A stretch of 42,894 bases of DNA from Oscillospiraceae bacterium (GCA_015063605.1 SVTV01000025.1:1-42894), one strand, 5' to 3'. Shown: positions 7,574-16,606, counted from the stretch's first letter. A program made the numbers and translations. The notes: generated by a model from the sequence alone, not told the origin.

Positions 7574-8244
7574 TCGGTCTCCTCCAGGGAATAGCCCGCA
7601 TTACGTGCCGCCTTTATCCGTACGGTTCCGTTCAGAGCGGTAATCTTTTTACGCAGATAAGAAATATATACCCATACCACATTAATTTCCGCCTCGCTGT
7701 CATATCCCCATATACGCTCCATGAAATGCTCTGTGGGAATCAGCTTTTTCGGGTTTTTCATCAGCATCTCCATCATCTGGAATTCCTTATTCGCAAGCTT
7801 AAAACTTCCCGAAGGTGAGGATAATTCATATGAGGCACAGTCAAGGGTTATATTTCCGAAGTGAAGACGGGAATCCTGCTGAACGGAAAGCGTTCTCGTC
7901 ATGGCTCTTATTCTGGCAAGTAACTCCTTGACATTGAAGGGCTTTGTCAGATAGTCATTTGCTCCGCTGTCAAGACCAAGGACCTTGTCATCTATTTCGG
8001 ATCTTGCGGTGAGCATCATGACGGGAGTAGTGTTTCCCTCGGCTCTTATCTGTTTCAGGACAGATATTCCGTCAAGCTCGGGCATCATTATATCGAGGAT
8101 TATGCCGTCATAATTTTCACTTCGTATATAATTCAACGCTTCTTTTCCGTCGTAGACAGCATCGACGGAATAATTGTTTTTTTCAAGTATGGTTACGATT
8201 GCTCTTGAAAGAGAGCGTTCGTCTTCAGCAAGAAGTAATCTCAT
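7570..8244 (-). CDS. OmpR/PhoB-family response regulator
   Basis: A 224-residue DNA-binding response regulator. The receiver domain has the acidic pair E7/D8, phospho-acceptor D51 (IILDIMMPELDG), T79 and K101 (LTKPF). The C-terminal winged helix of the OmpR type runs from about residue 128 to the end (ANKEFQMMEMLM, WVYISYLRKKI). The start at 8244 gives the family's normal N terminus (MRLLLAEDE). An in-frame ATG at 8304 exists and an AAGGAG lies 27 bases before 8244, inside that extension, so the true start is not fully settled. It overlaps the histidine kinase gene by four bases and follows the RyR-domain gene by 124 bases on the same strand. Confidence 0.92.
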   Translation of the reverse strand: MRLLLAEDERSLSRAIVTILEKNNYSVDAVYDGKEALNYIRSENYDGIILDIMMPELDGISVLKQIRAEGNTTPVMMLTARSEIDDKVLGLDSGANDYLTKPFNVKELLARIRAMTRTLSVQQDSRLHFGNITLDCASYELSSPSGSFKLANKEFQMMEMLMKNPKKLIPTEHFMERIWGYDSEAEINVVWVYISYLRKKITALNGTVRIKAARNAGYSLEETE

Positions 8245-8368
8245 TTTCGGTGATAGTCTTTGATTAGGGTGCTCCTTTTGTATGATATATTGGTTACATA
8301 TCAATGATACAATACGAACCTTAGAAGTAATTAAAAATAAAAGATAGATTTATGCATAAAACAGATAG

Positions 8369-10306
8369 TTACACGTCCTTTTTCAAAATCTCTCTTCCGT
8401 TTTCGGTCTCCTCCAGCTTATGTACCGAGACAAGACAGCTATGCTTCTTTGAAAGGTGATCTGTTGCGGTGCCGTAAGAATATCCCTCGGTCCTCATGTA
8501 AGCATTCCACCTTATATGCTCTATAAGTCCTATTTTCAAGCACAGATTGGGATCTTTGAGAATGCTTTCACGGGGCATATCAATACCCGGAAAGTCTACT
8601 CCCATTTTTTCGTACATATCCTTTCGGAGCTTTTCATGTATAGCCTTTGATATGGATGAACGGTAATTGTATTCATATTTATCGAATTTTTCTTTATCGT
8701 TGTTGATGGATGACGGATCGTTTTCTTTTGCCCATCTGATATTTATTTCTCTGCCTCTTTCGATAAGGTCGGAATCCAAAAATGTTTTTTCGGAATAAAA
8801 ATTATCAAGATCTCCGATCATATGTAAATTATAATGCTGCTTTTTGAAATTCGTAACGCCGTCATTATTGCTTTCCGATGAAGAAGAGCGTTCTTCTCCC
8901 CATTTCATCCCCATAAGATTGCGGATGTTGGAATCGTAAATTACGGTTTCAATATCCGGTTTATGATGGTCGCCTGTGTAATGTATTCTTTCGCAGGCGG
9001 ATCTTATTTTTACGGAAGTGGAAAGATTTATTTCATCATTGCCCAGGCAGACGAAAATATAAGTAGCATCTTTGATCTGTGACATTTTATCGAAAAATTC
9101 CGGAGTATTGGTATCAATACCGTTATGGATATTGATTTCATAATGAGGTTCGCCGGGAATATCCTGACCGTTGAATTTCGAACTCATTAACTCGGGACAT
9201 ATATTTGTAAATTTTTCCTCGGCTTTTTCGTCTATATCAAAAACGTTGATCTTTACACGGTAGCCCGGAAGCTGACAGAACCATGTCAATGCTTTTGTCA
9301 TTTCCAATCCGTATTTGCCGAAGCCTACTATAACTGCGGATATGACTTTTTCCGAAGGGGTTATGTCACGCGCATTTTCAAAAAGCCGTATTCCGTGAAC
9401 GTCAAGATTATGATAGATCAGAGATTGTATATCGTTTACGCGTATTGCTCTCATAAGCTTAACTTTTTTACTTGCCAAAAGAAGCTCGCTCCGTATATCA
9501 TCGGAAAACAATCGAAGTTCTACATTCGGAAAATCATATTCCTTCATAATGCTTTCTGCATGACGGAGTTTTTCTTCTTCGTCTTCGGATATAAGATAGA
9601 AATTCAGCTTTCTGACGGATAAATAACGTTTTCTGTATCTTATGGATTCCAGATCCTTTGAGAATAATACAGCACCGATTTCTTTGGCTTCTTCGATGAG
9701 TTCAATATTATCTTCGTCATTTTTGTTTACCACATCGGTAAAAACTATCAGAGCTTTTTTAAAGAATCTATATCTTCTTTTTTGACCTTTTCTATTATGA
9801 ACAACATCAATGCTTTTTGCCAGTGCGAGAGACCGCTCATTCAGCTCGGAAAAAACATGAGTGTGATTCCAGAACGAAAAAATATAATAAATATAGGAAG
9901 TCAGGTTCTGAAAGAATGACAATATGATACCTACTGTCAATATCGGAGCGGCAAGGTACAGAACAGAACCGAGCAAAGTATAGAGCGTCTGTACTTCGGG
10001 GTCCAATCCTTCAACCATCCTGACAATATCCATATAACCGCCATCGAATGCGAAGATACGTATCGAATGCTGTATCGATACCAATCCTGCCTGTATATAT
10101 TCCGCAATACTTGCGGCACTATCGATCTCTCTAAGATACAGCGGATAAAAAAGTACACATGCCGACCCCCACGTTCCGAGAATGAGAGCTCTGTTCGGCG
10201 TGATGATGCGCTTTCTTTTGTATCTGAAAAAGAGCACTGCTATTGCATCAAGAAATGCAATACCCAATATTGCCAGTGCTGCGATAAACCAACCGTACCA
10301 ATACAT
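8369..10306 (-). CDS. Three-TM protein with nucleotide-binding and RyR-like domains
   Basis: A 645-residue membrane protein. TM segments at about 5-27, 37-57 and 107-130; then two cytoplasmic regions that resemble TrkA-N/RCK Rossmann folds: 150-270 (FSELNERSLALAKSI followed by IVFTDV) and 322-445, with the dinucleotide-type loop G328-F-G330-x-x-G333. The C-terminal 100 residues contain EHIRWNAYMRTEGY (596-609), which fits the small RyR domain found in bacterial proteins. No K+ selectivity filter (TVGYG) is visible, so it is not a standard channel. It could be a ligand-gated membrane effector or a transport regulator; this is inference. GGAGG ribosome site at the proper distance. Gene order queA, this gene, response regulator, kinase on one strand. 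Confidence 0.7.
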   Translation of the reverse strand: MYWYGWFIAALAILGIAFLDAIAVLFFRYKRKRIITPNRALILGTWGSACVLFYPLYLREIDSAASIAEYIQAGLVSIQHSIRIFAFDGGYMDIVRMVEGLDPEVQTLYTLLGSVLYLAAPILTVGIILSFFQNLTSYIYYIFSFWNHTHVFSELNERSLALAKSIDVVHNRKGQKRRYRFFKKALIVFTDVVNKNDEDNIELIEEAKEIGAVLFSKDLESIRYRKRYLSVRKLNFYLISEDEEEKLRHAESIMKEYDFPNVELRLFSDDIRSELLLASKKVKLMRAIRVNDIQSLIYHNLDVHGIRLFENARDITPSEKVISAVIVGFGKYGLEMTKALTWFCQLPGYRVKINVFDIDEKAEEKFTNICPELMSSKFNGQDIPGEPHYEINIHNGIDTNTPEFFDKMSQIKDATYIFVCLGNDEINLSTSVKIRSACERIHYTGDHHKPDIETVIYDSNIRNLMGMKWGEERSSSSESNNDGVTNFKKQHYNLHMIGDLDNFYSEKTFLDSDLIERGREINIRWAKENDPSSINNDKEKFDKYEYNYRSSISKAIHEKLRKDMYEKMGVDFPGIDMPRESILKDPNLCLKIGLIEHIRWNAYMRTEGYSYGTATDHLSKKHSCLVSVHKLEETENGREILKKDV

Positions 10307-10354
10307 TTACACTTCCTCCGTTATTTTGATCCGAAATGAGCTTACAGCGGGATT

Positions 10355-10383
10355 TTATACTATCAACATCGCGTCGCCGATGT
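10355..10383 (-). pseudogene. Degenerate echo of the queA 3' end
   Basis: About 22 of 28 bases match the last codons of queA (10509-10537) in the same orientation. Read on the minus strand it encodes IGDAMLIV-stop, against FGDAMLIR-stop in queA. It lies on the far side of the palindromic element, as if that element had displaced an older queA end. The match is short, so chance is not excluded. Confidence 0.45.
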
Positions 10384-10385
10384 GT

Positions 10386-10489
10386 ACGGGAAGTAAGAAG
10401 TAAAAGTGAATAGTGAATAAGTTCGGTTGATTTTCGCCACGGGCGAAAATCTTCATTACCTCTTCACTTTTCACTCTTACCTTTTACCT
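10386..10489. repeat. Palindromic MITE/REP-like element
   Basis: A central perfect stem GATTTTCGCC / GGCGAAAATC with a four-base loop is flanked by imperfect inverted arms rich in the words GTGAATAGTGAA and TTCACTTTTCAC. Overall about 100 bases, no coding capacity. This style resembles small non-autonomous palindromic repeats of clostridial genomes; copy number elsewhere cannot be seen here. Confidence 0.55.
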
Positions 10490-10521
10490 GCTGATACGAT
10501 AAAATCTTTTATCGTATCAGC
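10490..10521 (-). terminator. Perfect hairpin spanning the queA stop codon
   Basis: The last bases of queA, including its stop codon, are repeated in inverted form right after the gene: GCTGATACGATAAAA (10490-10504) against TTTTATCGTATCAGC (10507-10521) with a two-base loop. It may serve as the queA transcript end, but no T run follows on the minus strand. Confidence 0.5.
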
Positions 10522-11597
10522 ATTGCGTCTCCGAAGGAGAAGAACCTGTACTTTTCCTTAACCGCTTCGTTATATGCCGCCATAGTCCTGTCATAGCCGA
10601 GGACGGCGCATACGAGCATGATAAGAGTGCTTTCGGGAAGGTGGAAATTCGTTATGAGGCAGTCAACCACATTCAATTCGTAACCCGGGTATATAAAAAT
10701 GCTCGTTTCTCCCGAGGATTCCTTCACTTCGCCTTCCTTCGCAAACGCTCCTTCAAGAGTTCTTGCGGAGGTAGTTCCCACCGCAAAAACACGCTTACCG
10801 TTTTTCTTTGCGGTATTGATCTTTTCCGCTGTTTCAGCACTTATCTCATAGTGCTCCGAATGCATTATATGGGCGGTTATATCCTCCTCCTTTACGGGAC
10901 GAAATGTGCCCAAACCGACATGTAAGAGAACATCGGCAATAACCACGCCCTTGGCTTCAAGCTTTTCAAGAAGCTCCTTTGTGAAATGAAGCCCTGCCGT
11001 GGGAGCTGCCGCCGAGCCTTCCTTATTTGCGTATACCGTCTGATATCTCGAGGGATCCTCCGGCTTTTCCTTTATGTAAGGGGGCAGGGGGGCTTCACCT
11101 ATCCTGTCAAGGAGAGAAAAGAAGCTTTCGCAGTCATCGTATATGAATTTCACTATTCTGTTTCCGTTTTCAAGGACCTCTTCAACGCTTATACGTACCG
11201 AAGGATCATTTTTGGCAAAGAATATCTTACCCGGCTTGAATTTTTTTCCGGGATGGACTATGCATTCCCACAAAGCCTCGCCGCGGAAGTCGCCCGTGCT
11301 TCTGTCACGGAGTATAAGACATTCGTAATCTGTTTCCGCATTCTGTGAACGGAGGAATACTCTTGCGGGAATGACCTTGCTCCTGTTTATAACAAGAACG
11401 TCGCCCTGTTCAAAATAATCGGTAACATCGCAAAAATGCTTATGGGATATACTTCCGTCTCTGCCGCAGACAAGGAGGCGGGACATATCTCTTTTTTCCT
11501 CCGGATGCTGGGCGATAAGCTCCTCGGGAAGGTCATAAAAGTAAGATTCCTTCTTTAAAAGGTCTTTTCTTGCGGAATTATTCAAATCTTTATACAT
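10509..11597 (-). CDS. queA: tRNA preQ1(34) S-adenosylmethionine ribosyltransferase-isomerase
   Basis: A 362-residue QueA, which transfers and isomerises the ribosyl part of S-adenosylmethionine onto 7-aminomethyl-7-deazaguanine at tRNA position 34 to form epoxyqueuosine. Family hallmarks in order: YFYDLPEELIAQHP near the N terminus, RLLV, the GDVLVINRSKVIPARVF block, TAGLHFT, HVGLGTFRPV and the C-terminal TNFHLPESTLIMLVCA. Start at 11597 is preferred (AAGGA about 11 bases upstream); 11606 is also possible. Its 5' end faces the lysine-operon promoter at 11625. No other queuosine gene (tgt, queG) is adjacent. The 3' end is unusual: a perfect hairpin covers the stop codon and a degraded copy of the gene end lies beyond a palindromic element. 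Confidence 0.95.
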   Translation of the reverse strand: MYKDLNNSARKDLLKKESYFYDLPEELIAQHPEEKRDMSRLLVCGRDGSISHKHFCDVTDYFEQGDVLVINRSKVIPARVFLRSQNAETDYECLILRDRSTGDFRGEALWECIVHPGKKFKPGKIFFAKNDPSVRISVEEVLENGNRIVKFIYDDCESFFSLLDRIGEAPLPPYIKEKPEDPSRYQTVYANKEGSAAAPTAGLHFTKELLEKLEAKGVVIADVLLHVGLGTFRPVKEEDITAHIMHSEHYEISAETAEKINTAKKNGKRVFAVGTTSARTLEGAFAKEGEVKESSGETSIFIYPGYELNVVDCLITNFHLPESTLIMLVCAVLGYDRTMAAYNEAVKEKYRFFSFGDAMLIR

Positions 11598-11624
11598 TTT
11601 CTTCATTATCCTTATAAAAAGTAT

Positions 11625-11653
11625 TTGACAAAGCGGTATATTCCTGCTATAAT
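11625..11653 (+). promoter_or_regulatory. Sigma-A promoter of the lysine-riboswitch operon
   Basis: TTGACA (11625-11630), 17-base spacer, TATAAT (11648-11653). Perfect hexamers and spacing, starting 28 bases from the divergent queA start. A hairpin with TATGCA/TGCATA arms follows at 11663-11697, before the riboswitch. Confidence 0.9.
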
Positions 11654-11705
11654 ATTTATGTATGCAAAAGCTCCCGTCGGGGCTCTTATGCATAGAATAA
11701 CAAAA

Positions 11706-11886
11706 CAGAGATAGAGGCGCGTTTGACAAGAGTAGTACCGCATAGCCGTCGGGCTGTGACGCGGTATAAAAGGGGAAAACGCCGAAGAGACTGCCGCGAT
11801 CATCTGATCGAACGAGAACGGCATTCTCTGGCCCGTGTGTTAAGAGTGTACGGGCTGTCGCCGAAACCGGCGGAGAGCTATCATGA
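11706..11886 (+). promoter_or_regulatory. Lysine riboswitch (L box)
   Basis: The conserved lysine aptamer core is readable in order: AGATAGAGGCGCG, AAGAGTA, AAAGGGG, CGCCGAAG, CTGGCC, GGGCTGTCG, GGAGAGCTATC. The closing helix P1 is GATAG (11710-11714) with CTATC (11878-11882). Downstream lie a terminator hairpin and dapA, so lysine binding should favour premature termination and repress lysine synthesis. Confidence 0.95.
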
Positions 11887-11952
11887 TGTATAGAGGATAT
11901 TCAGCGTCCGGCGCGAGGCGTTTTTACCTTAATCCTATTATATACCATGCGG

Positions 11953-11982
11953 AGCCGGTTTTCAACCGGTTTTTTATTTTTT
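11953..11982 (+). terminator. Riboswitch-controlled intrinsic terminator
   Basis: AGCCGGTT (11953-11960) pairs with AACCGGTT (11964-11971, one G-U pair), followed by a long T tract. This is the expression platform of the lysine riboswitch. About 170 further bases with small hairpins separate it from dapA; no gene is evident there. Confidence 0.8.
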
Positions 11983-12152
11983 CTTAAAATTAAGGACAAA
12001 AAACCTCATGCGCTTCACATCTCACGCAAGGATCACATAATATATACTGCCCGAATATCGGGCGTGCGGTATATACACCGCATACCATCTCCATTTCAAC
12101 GAAAGGAAAAACGGCTTCCTCATACAATGACGGATGCCGGAGCGTCAAAACA

Positions 12153-13043
12153 ATGAAGCTTTCAAAACCCATTTTCAAGGGTGCCGCAACGGCACTTATC
12201 ACCCCGTTCAAGGACGGAAAAATAGACTACCCGGCTTTTAAGAATATAATAGAGCAGCAGATCAGCGGAGGAATTGACGCATTGGTAGTATGCGGTACCA
12301 CAGGCGAATCGGCTACTCTCAACGACACGGAGCACAAGGAATCCGTAAGATTCGTTATAGACTGCGTTAACGGCAGAGTTCCCGTTATTGCAGGTACCGG
12401 AAGCAACGATACCGATTATTCAATCCAGCTTTCCAAGCACGCTTGCGCAGACGGAGCAGATGCTCTTCTTCTCGTAACGCCTTACTATAACAAGGCTACT
12501 CAGCAGGGACTTATAAAGAGCTTTTCAAAAATTGCGGATGCTTGCGATAAGCCGGTAATACTTTACAACGTTCCCTCCAGAACAGGCGTAAACATCAAGC
12601 CCGAAACTTATTACGAGCTTTCCAAACACGGCAATATTGCCGCTGTCAAGGAAGCTAACGGAGATATCTCCTCCATAGCTCAGACAATGGAAATGTGCGG
12701 AGATTCGATAGACCTTTACTCCGGAAACGATGACCAGATACTTCCTATTCTCTCTTTGGGCGGAATCGGCGTTATATCCGTTCTTTCAAACGTTGTTCCC
12801 AAGATCACCCACGACATCTGTGAAGAGTTTTTCAAGGGCAATGTAGCAAAGAGCCGTGAGCTTCAGCTCGGTTATCTCGAGCTTATCAACTCGCTTTTCT
12901 GCGAGGTCAACCCCATTCCCGTAAAAGCTGCTATGGCTATGATGGGATACTGCAGCGAGGAGATACGTCTTCCTCTCTGTACTCCCGAAGAAAAGAGTGC
13001 ACAGCGCATCCGTGCGGCTCTCAAGGACAAGGGACTTTTATAA
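12153..13043 (+). CDS. dapA: 4-hydroxy-tetrahydrodipicolinate synthase
   Basis: A 296-residue DapA that condenses pyruvate with aspartate semialdehyde in the diaminopimelate/lysine pathway. The class I aldolase fold is complete: pyruvate-binding CGTTGESATL (residues about 49-58), catalytic tyrosine in VTPYYNK, the arginine of NVPSRTG, and the Schiff-base lysine in IAAVKEANGD. Cytoplasmic tetramer by family. Ribosome site GGAG lies 10 bases before the ATG; a nine-codon frame (12127-12156) ends across the dapA start but has no good ribosome site of its own. It is the first gene after the lysine riboswitch and is followed by dapB, as expected for lysine-repressed synthesis. Confidence 0.97.
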   Translation: MKLSKPIFKGAATALITPFKDGKIDYPAFKNIIEQQISGGIDALVVCGTTGESATLNDTEHKESVRFVIDCVNGRVPVIAGTGSNDTDYSIQLSKHACADGADALLLVTPYYNKATQQGLIKSFSKIADACDKPVILYNVPSRTGVNIKPETYYELSKHGNIAAVKEANGDISSIAQTMEMCGDSIDLYSGNDDQILPILSLGGIGVISVLSNVVPKITHDICEEFFKGNVAKSRELQLGYLELINSLFCEVNPIPVKAAMAMMGYCSEEIRLPLCTPEEKSAQRIRAALKDKGLL

Positions 13044-13102
13044 TTTACATATGAGGATATCTTAAAAGGAAGGATACCGTAATTACGAAAGGAATCGTAA
13101 AC

Positions 13103-13879
13103 ATGACAAGAGTTATTATGAGCGGCTGCTGCGGACGCATGGGTAAATGTATAGTTTCCATGTGCGATGATCCGTCAAAGGATTGCAAGATTGCTGCAGG
13201 CGTGGATATAACAAAGGGAACGGGCAATGAGTCTTATCCCATATACGAAAAAATATCCGATGTTGCGGAGGAAGCCGATGTAATAATCGACTTCTCCTTC
13301 CACGGTATAACGTCGGAAATTCTCGCTTATGCCGAGAAAAAGAGTATTCCCGTCGTTCTCTGCACCACAGGACACACTCCCGATGAGCTTGAGATGATAA
13401 AGGAATATTCAAAGAAGGTCGCTATCTTCAAGAGCGCCAATATGTCTGTGGGAATTTCCCTTATAACCGAGCTTTGCAAGCGTGCCGCCGCTTTATTGGG
13501 CACGGATTACGATATAGAGCTTATCGAAAAGCACCATAATCAGAAGCTTGATGCTCCCAGCGGAACGGCTCTCATGATAGCAAACGCCATAAACAATGCA
13601 TCTGATAATTCTTACGAATATATTTACGACAGAAGCACAAGACGTGAAAAGAGAGACAAGAAGGAGCTTGGTATAAGTTGTGTGCGTGCAGGCACGATAG
13701 TAGGCGAGCATGAGGTTATATTCGGCGGCAGAGATGAGATTATAACCATATCCCACAGCGCCCTTTCCAGAGATGTTTTTGCAGCAGGTGCTTTGCGTGC
13801 GGGCATTTATATGAGCTCTTCCAAGAAAGCTCCCGGCATATACGATATGGAAAAAATGCTCAATGAGCAGTTTATGTAA
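13103..13879 (+). CDS. dapB: 4-hydroxy-tetrahydrodipicolinate reductase
   Basis: A 258-residue DapB, next enzyme after DapA, reducing with NAD(P)H. N-terminal Rossmann loop SGCCGRMG (residues 7-14), then the catalytic/substrate segment [16 protein letters not shown] in the C-terminal domain, both intact. Length is normal for the family. ATG preceded by GAAAGGA at about 10 bases. It lies 59 bases after dapA with no terminator between, and argG starts 35 bases after its stop. The N-terminal loop has two cysteines where many DapB proteins have Ala or Ala/Gly, a conservative oddity. Regulation is expected through the upstream lysine riboswitch. Confidence 0.97.
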   Translation: MTRVIMSGCCGRMGKCIVSMCDDPSKDCKIAAGVDITKGTGNESYPIYEKISDVAEEADVIIDFSFHGITSEILAYAEKKSIPVVLCTTGHTPDELEMIKEYSKKVAIFKSANMSVGISLITELCKRAAALLGTDYDIELIEKHHNQKLDAPSGTALMIANAINNASDNSYEYIYDRSTRREKRDKKELGISCVRAGTIVGEHEVIFGGRDEIITISHSALSRDVFAAGALRAGIYMSSSKKAPGIYDMEKMLNEQFM

Positions 13880-13914
13880 AGTTTAATATTTCACCGAAAG
13901 GATCTAAGATAAAA

Positions 13915-15141
13915 ATGAAAAACAACATTAAAAAGATAGTTCTTGCTTATTCCGGCGGTCTTGATACATCCATTATCATTCCGTGGCTTAAGGAAAATTA
14001 CGAAGGCTGCGAGGTTATCGCCGTTGCTGCCGATGTAGGACAGGGAAAGGAGCTTTCCGGCCTTAAGGAAAAGGCTATAAAGACAGGCGCTTCCAAGATA
14101 TACATTGAAGATCTTACAAAGGATTTCGTAGAAAACTATATCTTCCCTACAGTAAAAGCAGGCGCTAAGTACGAAAACAAGTACCTTCTCGGTACATCCT
14201 TCGCACGTCCCGTTATCGCAAAGAGAATCGTTGAGATCGCTCTTGCGGAAGGCGCTGACGCCATCGCTCACGGATGCACAGGTAAGGGTAATGACCAGGT
14301 TCGTTTCGAGCTTACAATAAAGGCATTTGCTCCCGAAATGAAGATCATAGCTCCCTGGAGAGAATGGTCCATCAAGTCCCGTGACGAAGAGATCGATTAC
14401 GCTATAGCAAAGAATATTCCTCTTAACATAACAAGAGAAACAAATTACTCCAAGGATATGAACCTCTGGCACCTTTCCCATGAGGGTCTCGACCTTGAAA
14501 GCCCCGCAAACGAACCCGATTACGATAAGATTCTCGAATTGGGCGTATCCCCCGAAAGAGCTCCCGATAAGCCCGAATACGTAAAGATCTCCTTTGAAAA
14601 AGGAGTTCCCGTAGCTATCGACGGCGAAAAGATGGATGCTGTTGCTCTCGTAACAAAGCTCAATGAGCTCGGCGGAAGAAACGGTATAGGTATACTCGAT
14701 ATGGTTGAAAACCGTCTCGTAGGTATGAAGAGCCGCGGCGTATATGAAACTCCCGGCGGAGAGATCCTTTATGCAACACATGAGCTTCTCGAAAGCATTA
14801 CGATCGACCGTGACACAATGCATACAAAGCAAATGCTCTCCGGTAAGTTTGCAGATCTCGTATACTTCGGTCAGTGGTTCACACCTCTCCGTGAGGCTCT
14901 CAGCGCATTCGTTGACAAGACTCAGGAAAATGTTACGGGTGATGTTACCGTTAAGCTTTATAAGGGCAATATAATCCCCGCTTCCATCACATCTCCTTAC
15001 AGCCTCTACGACGAAGAAATCGCTACATTCGATGAAGACAATGTATACGATCAGAAGGATTCCGCAGGCTTCATCAACCTCTTTGGTCTTCCCATCAAGG
15101 TAAAGGCTATGGCTGACAGAAGAAACAGCGAAAAGAAATAA
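13915..15141 (+). CDS. argG: Argininosuccinate synthase
   Basis: A 408-residue ArgG joining citrulline and aspartate with ATP to give argininosuccinate. The N-terminal P-loop-like pyrophosphatase motif AYSGGLDTS (residues 9-17), [14 protein letters not shown], and the C-terminal [10 protein letters not shown] block are all intact. GAAAGGA ribosome site about 12 bases before the start. It begins only 35 bases after dapB and I see neither a promoter nor a terminator in the gap, so it probably shares the dapAB transcript and hence lies under the lysine riboswitch. That linkage is unusual because arginine genes normally answer to arginine. argH follows after a perfect stem-loop. Confidence 0.97.
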   Translation: MKNNIKKIVLAYSGGLDTSIIIPWLKENYEGCEVIAVAADVGQGKELSGLKEKAIKTGASKIYIEDLTKDFVENYIFPTVKAGAKYENKYLLGTSFARPVIAKRIVEIALAEGADAIAHGCTGKGNDQVRFELTIKAFAPEMKIIAPWREWSIKSRDEEIDYAIAKNIPLNITRETNYSKDMNLWHLSHEGLDLESPANEPDYDKILELGVSPERAPDKPEYVKISFEKGVPVAIDGEKMDAVALVTKLNELGGRNGIGILDMVENRLVGMKSRGVYETPGGEILYATHELLESITIDRDTMHTKQMLSGKFADLVYFGQWFTPLREALSAFVDKTQENVTGDVTVKLYKGNIIPASITSPYSLYDEEIATFDEDNVYDQKDSAGFINLFGLPIKVKAMADRRNSEKK

Positions 15142-15168
15142 GACAAAACAATAAATATTAAGTAAGAT

Positions 15169-15201
15169 AACAGCGCGTAAGAGATACTTTTACGCGCTGT
15201 T
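15169..15201 (+). other. Perfect 12-bp stem-loop between argG and argH
   Basis: AACAGCGCGTAA (15169-15180) pairs with TTACGCGCTGTT (15190-15201), loop of nine. No T run follows, so read-through into argH is expected; it may stabilise or process the mRNA between the two genes. Confidence 0.6.
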
Positions 15202-15223
15202 CGGAAAGAATGGGACAGAAAAT

Positions 15224-16606
15224 ATGAAAATGTGGGCAGGACGCTTTCAGAAGGAAAGCGACAAGGCACTCGATGCCTTCAACAGTTCTATCGAATTCGA
15301 TAAAAGATTATATAAAGAGGATATCACGGGCAGTATAGCCCATGCTACCATGCTCGGCGAACAGAATATAATCTCAAAGGAAGCTTCTCTTGAGATCATA
15401 GAGGGACTTGAAAAGATACTTGAGGATATCGAAAACGGTTCTCTTGAGATATCTCCCGATGCGGAAGATATACATATGTTTGTAGAGCAGGTCCTTTCCG
15501 AACGCATCGGCGACAACGGAAAGCGCCTTCACACGGGAAGAAGCAGAAACGATCAGGTAGCAGTTGATATAAAGCTTTACCTCAAGAGAATGGTCGGTGA
15601 AGTAAAGGAAGAGCTTATAACCTTGCTTGAGACTATCCATGCATTGGCATCCGATCACACAATGACGGTCATGCCCGGTTATACTCATCTGCAGAGAGCA
15701 CAGCCTATATCCTTCTCCCATCATCTTCTCGCTTATGCACAGATGTTCATGAGAGATATTACCCGCCTTACCGACGCATATAACAGAGCGGACGTTATGC
15801 CTTTGGGTTCGGGTGCATTGGCAGGAACGACTTATCCCATCAACAGATACCGTACAGCCGAACTTCTCGGATTTGCGGATGTAACGAAAAACAGTCTTGA
15901 CGGTGTATCCGACAGAGACTCCCTTATGGAGGTCACCTTCTGTCTTTCCATGATAATGTCTCACCTTTCCCGCTTCTCCGAGGAAATTATCCTTTGGTCG
16001 AGCCACGAATTTGCATTTATCGAGCTTGACGATGCATTCTCTACAGGCTCATCCATAATGCCGCAGAAGAAGAATCCCGACATTCCCGAGCTTATCAGAG
16101 GAAAAACGGGCAGAGTGTACGGAGATCTCACCACACTTCTCGTTATGATGAAGTCTCTCCCCCTTGCATACAACAAGGATATGCAGGAGGATAAGGAAGC
16201 CTTCTTCGACGCTCTCGATAATACTATCGCTTGTATTTCCATTTTCACAAAGCTCCTTGCTACCATCAAGGTAAACAAGGACAAGATGCGTGCTGCAGCC
16301 TCCAAGGGCTTTATCAATGCTACGGACTGTGCGGATTATCTTACAAAGAAAAATGTTCCCTTCAGAACAGCTTATAAGATAGTCGGAACGATGGTAGCGT
16401 ACTGCTCCGAAAAGAAGATCGGCTTCGAGGATCTTTCCCTTGACGAGTATAAAGAATTCTCCGAGCTTTTCGAGGAGGATGTATTCACGGCAATAAGCCT
16501 CGACGAGTGCGTAATGCGCCGCGATATCGTGGGAGGACCCGGTCCCGGATCTCAGAAAACACAGCTTTGCGAGCTTTCGGAATTCATCGCATCGGCAAAG
16601 AAATAA
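15224..16606 (+). CDS. argH: Argininosuccinate lyase
   Basis: A 460-residue ArgH that splits argininosuccinate into arginine and fumarate, completing arginine synthesis begun by the upstream ArgG. The fumarase/aspartase superfamily signature GSSIMPQKKNPD is present near residue 280, with the usual N terminus MKMWAGRF, the HTGRSRNDQVA segment and the histidine loop GYTHLQRAQP. Normal length. The start fits the family although the ribosome site (GGGACAG) is modest. A weak terminator-like hairpin with T run is at 16658-16688. Confidence 0.97.
   Translation: MKMWAGRFQKESDKALDAFNSSIEFDKRLYKEDITGSIAHATMLGEQNIISKEASLEIIEGLEKILEDIENGSLEISPDAEDIHMFVEQVLSERIGDNGKRLHTGRSRNDQVAVDIKLYLKRMVGEVKEELITLLETIHALASDHTMTVMPGYTHLQRAQPISFSHHLLAYAQMFMRDITRLTDAYNRADVMPLGSGALAGTTYPINRYRTAELLGFADVTKNSLDGVSDRDSLMEVTFCLSMIMSHLSRFSEEIILWSSHEFAFIELDDAFSTGSSIMPQKKNPDIPELIRGKTGRVYGDLTTLLVMMKSLPLAYNKDMQEDKEAFFDALDNTIACISIFTKLLATIKVNKDKMRAAASKGFINATDCADYLTKKNVPFRTAYKIVGTMVAYCSEKKIGFEDLSLDEYKEFSELFEEDVFTAISLDECVMRRDIVGGPGPGSQKTQLCELSEFIASAKK

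Noticed and set aside
8369-10306. Potassium channel
   Set aside because: Three helices and nucleotide-binding-like domains are present, but no selectivity filter is visible.
12127-12156. Nine-codon frame ending across the dapA start (possible leader peptide)
   Set aside because: No properly spaced ribosome site, no Lys codon run beyond one codon, and the riboswitch already explains lysine control.
13891-14832. Long minus-strand frame opposite argG
   Set aside because: Entirely inside a confident argG; composition-driven shadow.
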